A stretch of 6,364 nucleotides of DNA from the NCBI GenBank assembly GCA_021806345.1, contig JAJZXP010000028.1, forward strand, positions 1-6,364, given 5' to 3'. How positions within the stretch are numbered: the stretch's first letter is position 1; each line of letters begins with the position of its first letter. Source of the stretch: Thermoplasmata archaeon. GTDB lineage: Archaea; Thermoplasmatota; Thermoplasmata; Thermoplasmatales; Thermoplasmataceae. Both the position numbers and the translations under genes were made by a program. Positions 1-4,974 of this stretch are shown here, piece after piece. The notes under the pieces are model-generated. The model saw nothing but the letters and a program-made list of their open reading frames with translations. It was not told the origin of the DNA and did no database searches.

Positions 1-10
1 AATCTTAGAA

Positions 11-85
11 CGGGCGCGAGGGGATTTGAACCCCTGATCTACAGCTTAGGAGGCTGTTGCCATATCCATGCTTGGCCACGCGCCC
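11..85 (-). tRNA. tRNA-Arg (anticodon CCT)
   Basis: Read on the minus strand, the sequence folds as a full cloverleaf. It has a 7-bp acceptor stem (GGGCGCG with CGCGCCC), a D arm with GCC/GGC and the GG pair in the loop, an anticodon stem ACAGC/GCTGT around the loop CTCCTAA, a 5-nt variable region, and a T arm AGGGG/CCCCT with loop TTCAAAT. Loop positions 34-36 read CCT, which decodes the arginine codon AGG. The discriminator base is G, and the three bases after it are TTC, so CCA is not encoded and must be added after transcription. No intron is visible. The AGG codon it reads is frequent in the neighbouring transposase gene. Confidence 0.96.
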
Positions 86-547
86 TTGGTTCCCAAAATG
101 CATAATGGTATATTTCATTATCTGAACACTTTATTCTGAGTAAAACACCTAATCATAGTAACTATAGATTAAACTTAGGAACGCACTTGCGCCACAATTC
201 CATGTGCCTGAAAGATAATCATCCAATGTTTTTTTTCTTATCCTCACATTAATATTGAATACTTACCTTCTAATTTACTATTCTTCGACAAATACAAGAA
301 GAATTTTTATGCTTGTCCTTAAACTTAAATTTCACATTAATTAAGTTATTGAAACATTATTTTGAATTAAAGTAAATATAATTAGCATATGCAATTACTG
401 AAACAATAGAGCAAAGTTGGAAATTAATATGGGATTGAATTACACAAACTCAATTAAATTTAAATTCATAGAAAATTATTTCACATTGATCAAATTACTT
501 GTAAATTTCTGAGCTGTACTATTTGGAGATGTTTTAAAATGATAGTT
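86..547. other. AT-rich intergenic region, no gene recognised
   Basis: These 462 bases lie between the end of the glm operon and the tRNA gene, both of which are on the minus strand. No reading frame of useful length is present: the longest starts I followed give peptides of about 13 to 16 residues. The stretch is extremely AT-rich (about 17% GC in 421-480), apart from the tRNA promoter and a GC-rich island at 178-210. A run of eight T at 229-236 on the plus strand could end a rightward transcript, but no rightward gene is visible. I see no strong U-tract terminator for the operon just after its last stop codon, only a short TTTTAAAA at 532-539. Confidence 0.7.
109..120 (-). promoter_or_regulatory. 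TATA box and BRE-like element of the tRNA-Arg gene
   Basis: On the minus strand the sequence reads TAATGAAATATACC. The AAATATA element covers 109-115, centred about 27 bp upstream of the first tRNA base, which is the usual spacing of an archaeal TATA box from its start site. The purine-rich GAAA just upstream could serve as the TFB recognition element. Position and composition are the only evidence. Confidence 0.6.
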
Positions 548-1678
548 CTACAAACTCAATCGCATTTCGACCTCACCAGTCGTTGTAAATCCAGTTATTT
601 TGTAAAAATAAGAATTTTCAGGTTTGCAAGTTAATACAATTTTGTAACAACCGTCATCTTTCGCAATCTCTATTAATCTCAAAATCATTTCAACTCCTAT
701 CCCGCATCCTCTCATCTCTTCCTTAGTTACCACATTTTCAATATGGGCGTAAGGATGACCATCATGAGACAAATTATTTTGTATAAGAAGTGTAGACGTA
801 CCAACTATATCCCCATGATATTCTGCAACTATTAGGTGAACGTTTCCATCTTGAATTATTAGCTCTAATTGGCTTCTTATTTTTTCGGTAATTTCAGTAT
901 TCTTTGCGTAAGGATTTAGTTCACCAAGGAGTAATACAATTTCATATAAATCAATCATTTTTGCATGGCGAATTTCGAGTTCCTCTTTATGAAAACTGTT
1001 CTCATCTTCTAAATCTTTCAGTCTGTTTATACCTTTCCAGAATTCAAGTTGTTTGTATAAAAGAGGATGTCCGCTTTTGTAAAGTAAATTTACCGCATCC
1101 GTCAAGTACAATTCGCCATTTTTTTGATTTGGTAATATCAAATTATATACTTTAAAAAATTCTTTTGGCATTACGTAAATTCCACTATTCGCTATTCCAT
1201 GACCGGAAAGTTTCTTTTCAATTACCATCTCAGCGTAACCCGCGTTATCCAGTTTTATTGAGCCAAATTCTTTTAATTGTTCGGTTTCGAATCCAAAAAT
1301 TAATGGAGTATCTAATTTTAAAGAGTCAATCATATTGAAATCAGATAAATCGTCTCCCATCAGTACCAAAAAATTTTCCTCTGTTACGAACTCCTTAGAT
1401 GAAAATAATGCATTTGCAGTACCTTTTGCCTCATTCTGAAAGCAATAAGTTATGTTATAGTGATTTAAAATCGCTCTAAATTGAGTTTCGTCTTTTCTAT
1501 TTATCACTATTCCTATTTCTAAACCTGCTTGAAATAATTTTTTGACGATTCTTTCAATGATCGTGGTACCACGAACATTAAGTAAGGGTTTTGGAGTTGA
1601 TAAAACATAATTATCATTAGTTCCTTCCTTTATTCTCTTTCCATTTCCTGCGGCGAGAATTACAGCTTGCTTAATCAT
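548..1678 (-). CDS. Fused sugar-phosphate nucleotidyltransferase / GNA1-like GNAT acetyltransferase (GlmU-equivalent)
   Basis: A 376-residue two-domain protein, probably cytoplasmic. Residues 1 to about 230 are a nucleotidyltransferase of the GlmU/RmlA fold. They show LAAGNGKR (8-15), the K30 of TPKPL, KGTANA (85-90), GD with metal-binding D109, G139, E154, NSGIY (164-168), GELYLTDA (188-195) and GIN (216-218), where N218 matches the second metal ligand of GlmU. Residues from about 235 to 376 are a GNAT domain with HIENVV (312-317), the acetyl-CoA loop RGCGIG (323-328), GCYKIVL (343-349) and FYKITGF (358-364), an order that closely follows eukaryotic glucosamine-phosphate acetyltransferase GNA1. 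Bacterial GlmU instead carries a hexapeptide beta-helix here. The gene follows glmS and the mutase and overlaps the latter by 8 bp, so UDP-GlcNAc synthesis is the inferred role. The start lies seven residues before the LAAG motif and has a good ribosome site. Substrates of both domains are inferred from context, and another amino-sugar product is possible. Confidence 0.85.
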   Translation of the reverse strand: MIKQAVILAAGNGKRIKEGTNDNYVLSTPKPLLNVRGTTIIERIVKKLFQAGLEIGIVINRKDETQFRAILNHYNITYCFQNEAKGTANALFSSKEFVTEENFLVLMGDDLSDFNMIDSLKLDTPLIFGFETEQLKEFGSIKLDNAGYAEMVIEKKLSGHGIANSGIYVMPKEFFKVYNLILPNQKNGELYLTDAVNLLYKSGHPLLYKQLEFWKGINRLKDLEDENSFHKEELEIRHAKMIDLYEIVLLLGELNPYAKNTEITEKIRSQLELIIQDGNVHLIVAEYHGDIVGTSTLLIQNNLSHDGHPYAHIENVVTKEEMRGCGIGVEMILRLIEIAKDDGCYKIVLTCKPENSYFYKITGFTTTGEVEMRLSL

Positions 1679-3047
1679 GTTCTATCACATCCTGTGCTTC
1701 TTTTTTTGCAATTTTCATATATTTTTTCATGGAACTTGCATCTTTTCCTTCTGCCATTACTCTAATAATGTTAGACGTATTTGAACTTCTTATAAGATAG
1801 CTTCCATCGGTATAAATCACTTTAATTCCATCTATCTCAAGAATTTGTTTCTCTTTTTCCTTAACATTTTTTATTATTTTATCCATAAAAGTAAATTTCA
1901 TATTGTCTGGAACTTCAAAGGAAATAGTTTCATAGTAAAATTTTGGAATATTTTTAGATATGAACTCATTAATAGGCGCATCAAGATTAGATATAAATTC
2001 AAGGAGTTTTAGGCTGGCATAAATTGCATCATCCCTATATTCTGTGTCTTTCATTGCTATATGTCCACTAAATTGTGCTGCAAATAATGATTTATTTTGT
2101 AATGCCATAGAAGAACAGAAATTATGCCCGACTCTGCTAATTAAAGGAGTGAATCCAATTCTTTCAATATATTCTAATAAAGATGTAGGACAAGTAACAT
2201 CTAAAACAATTGAACCATTTTTATTATACAGAGATAGTATTTTTGAAAATATTGCAATTAGAATTATCCCATCGGGATACATTTTTCCGGTTTGATCCAC
2301 AAATGCTATCCTATCTCCATCTGAATCATACATTATTCCAATCTCTGAACCAGTTTCGATTACATATTCACTTAGTTTTTTCATTGATTGATAACTTGGT
2401 TCGACATCATGTGAGGGTATTTCAAGAATTTCGTCGTTAATAAAGTTTGAATTTATTCCAAACTTATTAAACAATTTAGGCAAAAACAATGATGGAACAC
2501 TATTTGAAGTGTCTAGCGCTACTGCAAAATTATTTCTAATGTGACTTATTCTTTTTTTAAAGGTGTCATAATAATCGTCTAAAATATTCGTATACTCTGT
2601 TTGGAAACCTTTTTTGTATATAATTTTTTTATCTTCTAGATAGTGGAGACCAATTTGATCCAATCCAGTTCCTTCGGAAATTACTTGTCCATATCTGTCA
2701 CAAAATTTAAAACCATTCCATTCATGCGGAAGATGAGATGCAGTAATCATGACTCCTGCAATGCTATCAGTCTTTACTGCAGAAAAATAAAGAATCGGTG
2801 AAGGAACCATCCCTAAATTTAGAACATTACAACCAAAATCTTGCAATCCAGAAATAAGAGAATCAGATAGAGTTTTACTACCTTTTCTTGTGTCTCTTCC
2901 AACATTTACTACCCCATTATTTCCAAGGTAACAACCAAAAGCCTTTCCTATTTTGTAAGCTACATCCTCTGTAATTTCATCTCCATAAATTCCTCGAATG
3001 TCATATGATCGGAAGAATGAGGGGAGTTTTATAGGCAAGTCGCTCAT
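1671..3047 (-). CDS. Alpha-D-phosphohexomutase of PMM/PGM type, probable phosphoglucosamine mutase
   Basis: A 458-residue enzyme predicted to interconvert 6-phospho and 1-phospho forms of glucosamine or N-acetylglucosamine through a phosphoserine. It has all four domains of the family: N-terminal FRSYDIRG (12-19), phosphoserine loop TASHLP (102-107, catalytic S104), metal loop DSDGDR (241-246, ligands D241, D243, D245), sugar loop QFSGH (325-329) and phosphate-binding loop RSSNTS (420-425). The opening motif and the SNT form of the phosphate loop belong to the PMM/PGM (ManB) branch. Classic GlmM has an FGT.GIRG opening and RPSGTEP. Function as a glucosamine mutase is inferred from the position between glmS and the GlmU-like gene. 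Three signature positions are altered: TASHNP reads TASHLP, the usual GE of the sugar loop reads AQ, and the DVKC lysine reads T285. It begins within the glmS stop codon and overlaps the next gene by 8 bp. It could also act on mannose or glucose phosphates. Confidence 0.88.
   Translation of the reverse strand: MSDLPIKLPSFFRSYDIRGIYGDEITEDVAYKIGKAFGCYLGNNGVVNVGRDTRKGSKTLSDSLISGLQDFGCNVLNLGMVPSPILYFSAVKTDSIAGVMITASHLPHEWNGFKFCDRYGQVISEGTGLDQIGLHYLEDKKIIYKKGFQTEYTNILDDYYDTFKKRISHIRNNFAVALDTSNSVPSLFLPKLFNKFGINSNFINDEILEIPSHDVEPSYQSMKKLSEYVIETGSEIGIMYDSDGDRIAFVDQTGKMYPDGIILIAIFSKILSLYNKNGSIVLDVTCPTSLLEYIERIGFTPLISRVGHNFCSSMALQNKSLFAAQFSGHIAMKDTEYRDDAIYASLKLLEFISNLDAPINEFISKNIPKFYYETISFEVPDNMKFTFMDKIIKNVKEKEKQILEIDGIKVIYTDGSYLIRSSNTSNIIRVMAEGKDASSMKKYMKIAKKEAQDVIEHD
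1684..1692 (-). promoter_or_regulatory. Shine-Dalgarno site of the fused GlmU-like gene
   Basis: On the minus strand GGATGTGAT lies 5 nt before the ATG at 1678. It matches the full archaeal anti-SD complement GGAGGTGAT at eight of nine positions. It sits inside the end of the mutase coding sequence and supports both the chosen start and coupled translation. Confidence 0.65.
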
Positions 3048-4798
3048 CTTACAGTCACCGATTTTGCAAGATTTCTTGGCATGTCTGGATTAATGTTTTT
3101 AAAAATTGCAATCTCATATGATAATAATTGAATGGACAAAATAATGGGCATAAATGAGAATTCTCCCAAATTAAGCACCCTAATAAATTTATCAAAAAGT
3201 TCATTGTTTTGTGGTGATATTCCTATTATTTTTGCTCCTCTTGCTTTGAGTTCTTGTATATTCATAAGTGATTCATTAATCGTATCTTTTGTCAGAAGCG
3301 CAATTACCCACGTATTTTTATCTATTAGAGAAATTGTGCCGTGCTTTAAACCTGATAAATCAAGTGCCTCTGCATGGATATATGTGCATTCCTTAAGTTT
3401 GAGCGCTCCTTCTAGAGAATATATATAACATTTATTTCTACCTGCTATGAATAAATTTTCCATTTTATGAATTATTTCTGCGGCAGATCCTATTGCCTTT
3501 AAAACAGATGGAACCAAAAAATTGTAAAGTTCATTATTCGCGATCAAAAGCTCTTTTTCTGTAGCAGAAATTGAATTGTTCACTATTCCGGCTAATATGT
3601 TTAATATTAATAGGGTACTTGTAAACGATTTTGTAGACGGAACCGCTTTTTCCACTCCCACTCTCATTTTCAGCAACACGTTCACATTTCTCGCTATTGA
3701 GGATGATGGAACATTAATAATACCAATTTTTTTGATTTTAGTAAATTTATTAAGGCCGGATATTAAATCAGCCGTTTCTCCACTTTGAGAAATCACTATG
3801 AATACACTTTTATCATCAATTAATTTTGAATAATCAACAATTTCTTCTCCATTTATGGCTATAGCTTGTATTCCTTGTGCGATAAAAAGTTTTGCGCCAT
3901 ACATTGCTGCATGGTATGAAGACCCACTGCCAATTAAAAAAATTCTGTTACAGTTCTTTATCAAATTAGCTGCCTCATAATACTCATCATATCTTACTGT
4001 TTCAAAACTTTTCCAAATCCTTGGCTGTTCAAATATTTCCTTTTCCATAAAATATTTATGATTTCCTTTTTCCATAATTTGTGGGTTCATTTCAACGTTT
4101 ACAATTGGATGATCAGAGTCGTTTCCCAAAGAATTAATTATTTTATATTCATTTTTAGAGAAAGAAATAATGTCTCCATCATGTAGAAAAATAAAACTTT
4201 TGGTGAAATTAATTAGAGAAGGGACATCACTCGAAATGAAAATCCCATTTTTTCCAAGACCGATCAATAATGGACTTCCATTCTTATATGCAACCATATA
4301 AGGAAAATCTGCATTCATTACAACAAAGGACGATAGCCCATTAATTTTACTTGCAACAAGCTTAACAGATTCTAATAAATTTAAATCTTTTTTCAAATAA
4401 TCTTCAATAAGGTGAGAAAGAATTTCAGTATCAGTTTCTGATTTAAAGGTGTGTGTTTTTAAATTCTTCTTTAATTGAGCCCAATTTTCTATGATACCGT
4501 TATGAACAACAGCTATTTTTCCAGTACAATCCGTATGTGGATGTGAATTTCTCTTCTCAATTCCCCCATGGGTTGCCCATCTAGTATGAAACATTGCTCT
4601 ATTAGACTGCATTTCTTCAATTGAGTATTTATAAAGAACTTCTTCTATTTTACCCACATCCTTATAAATATTTATTTTCCCTTCCTGGTAAAGAGCACAT
4701 CCAAAGCTGTCATATCCTCTATATTCAAGCGATTTTATGCCTTTGATTAAGTAACTAATAGAATTATCTGAGCCAATATAACAGATTATTCCACACAT
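3044..4798 (-). CDS. glmS: Glutamine--fructose-6-phosphate aminotransferase (isomerizing)
   Basis: A 584-residue cytoplasmic enzyme that makes glucosamine-6-phosphate from fructose-6-phosphate, using ammonia released from glutamine. This is the committed step to UDP-GlcNAc. The start is fixed by the catalytic Cys2, which must become N-terminal after Met removal. The glutaminase domain (about 2-235) shows HTRWATHGG (71-79, R73), HNG (99-101, N100) and ETDTE (121-125, D123). Two SIS domains follow: the first (about 280-410) with GSGSSYHA (290-297) and SQSGET (337-342), the second (about 435-565) with LEGALKLKE (462-470) and LKHG (484-487). E463, K467, E470 and H486 match the catalytic residues E481, K485, E488 and H504 of E. 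coli GlmS. The tail PRNLAKSVTV holds the Schiff-base lysine K579. The final residue is Arg where E. coli has Glu. Length is a little under the 609 of E. coli. It is the first gene of the operon; no Shine-Dalgarno is visible, which fits a leaderless start. The stop overlaps the next ATG as ATGA. Confidence 0.97.
   Translation of the reverse strand: MCGIICYIGSDNSISYLIKGIKSLEYRGYDSFGCALYQEGKINIYKDVGKIEEVLYKYSIEEMQSNRAMFHTRWATHGGIEKRNSHPHTDCTGKIAVVHNGIIENWAQLKKNLKTHTFKSETDTEILSHLIEDYLKKDLNLLESVKLVASKINGLSSFVVMNADFPYMVAYKNGSPLLIGLGKNGIFISSDVPSLINFTKSFIFLHDGDIISFSKNEYKIINSLGNDSDHPIVNVEMNPQIMEKGNHKYFMEKEIFEQPRIWKSFETVRYDEYYEAANLIKNCNRIFLIGSGSSYHAAMYGAKLFIAQGIQAIAINGEEIVDYSKLIDDKSVFIVISQSGETADLISGLNKFTKIKKIGIINVPSSSIARNVNVLLKMRVGVEKAVPSTKSFTSTLLILNILAGIVNNSISATEKELLIANNELYNFLVPSVLKAIGSAAEIIHKMENLFIAGRNKCYIYSLEGALKLKECTYIHAEALDLSGLKHGTISLIDKNTWVIALLTKDTINESLMNIQELKARGAKIIGISPQNNELFDKFIRVLNLGEFSFMPIILSIQLLSYEIAIFKNINPDMPRNLAKSVTVR
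3055..3059 (-). promoter_or_regulatory. Shine-Dalgarno site of the mutase gene
   Basis: On the minus strand GGTGA lies 7 nt before the ATG at 3047 and can pair with UCACC near the 3' end of archaeal 16S rRNA. It is embedded in the codons for the last residues of GlmS, so the site, the glmS stop and the mutase start form one unit. Confidence 0.65.
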
Positions 4799-4822
4799 AT
4801 TTATAAAGGATTAAAAAAACAG

Positions 4823-4837
4823 TATAATACCTTTCTT
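4823..4837 (-). promoter_or_regulatory. Archaeal BRE/TATA promoter of the glm operon
   Basis: On the minus strand GAAAG (the BRE-like purine block) is followed by GTATTATAC. The TATTATA element spans 31 to 25 bp before the glmS ATG, with its centre near 28. Archaeal transcription normally starts about 25 bp past the TATA box, so the transcript should begin at or within a few bases of the ATG. The absence of a Shine-Dalgarno before glmS agrees with this. Confidence 0.65.
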
Positions 4838-4932
4838 ATTTGACGGAATATATTCTTATTTTAATGGTTAAACTCTAACTTCGGCATTTTTGCATAATAT
4901 ATTTTCAGATTCCCTATATTCTGCTGGATTTG

Positions 4933-4972
4933 ATGCAAAGATTATTATATTTGCATATTATGTATATACATA
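4933..4972. repeat. Inverted repeat around the transposase TATA box and a 14-bp palindrome at its start
   Basis: ATGCAAA (4933-4939) and TTTGCAT (4950-4956) are exact inverted repeats of 7 bp that bracket the putative TATA box. Directly downstream, TATGTATATACATA (4959-4972) is a perfect 14-bp palindrome ending two bases before the ATG. They could bind a regulator or be chance products of AT-rich DNA. Confidence 0.4.
4935..4950 (+). promoter_or_regulatory. Candidate BRE/TATA promoter of the transposase gene
   Basis: GCAAAG (4935-4940) is followed by ATTATTATAT. The TATTATAT element covers 4943-4950, 32 to 25 bp before the ATG at 4975, the same geometry as the glmS promoter. This favours a leaderless start at 4975 over the in-frame ATG codons at 4960 and 4933, which would lie too close to the box or upstream of it. 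The flanking sequence is AT-rich, so chance matches are possible. Confidence 0.45.
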
Positions 4973-4974
4973 TC

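Noticed and set aside
11..85. tRNA-Arg as an integration site for a mobile element.
   Set aside because: No copy of the tRNA 3' end occurs elsewhere in the window and no integrase is present. The 3' flank lies beyond the left edge.
150..230. Possible C/D box small RNA on the minus strand (ATGATTA resembling box C).
   Set aside because: The box C match has a mismatch and no CTGA box D was found at a suitable distance on the same strand.
444..560. Repeat of ACAAACTCAAT at 444-454 and 550-560, suggesting a duplicated 3' end of the fused gene.
   Set aside because: Similarity fades after 11 bp and the outer copy has no matching reading frame. A match of this length is plausible by chance in such AT-rich sequence.
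3338..3360. GlmS reads SGLKHG where E. coli has GELKHG, which at first looked like loss of the catalytic Glu488.
   Set aside because: Counting back from the E. coli C-terminus places E488 in the earlier LEGALKLKE motif, which is fully conserved here as E470. The changed residue corresponds to E501, which is not one of the recognised catalytic residues.
4799..4860. glmS ribozyme or other metabolite-sensing leader upstream of glmS.
   Set aside because: The promoter spacing leaves essentially no 5' untranslated region to host one.
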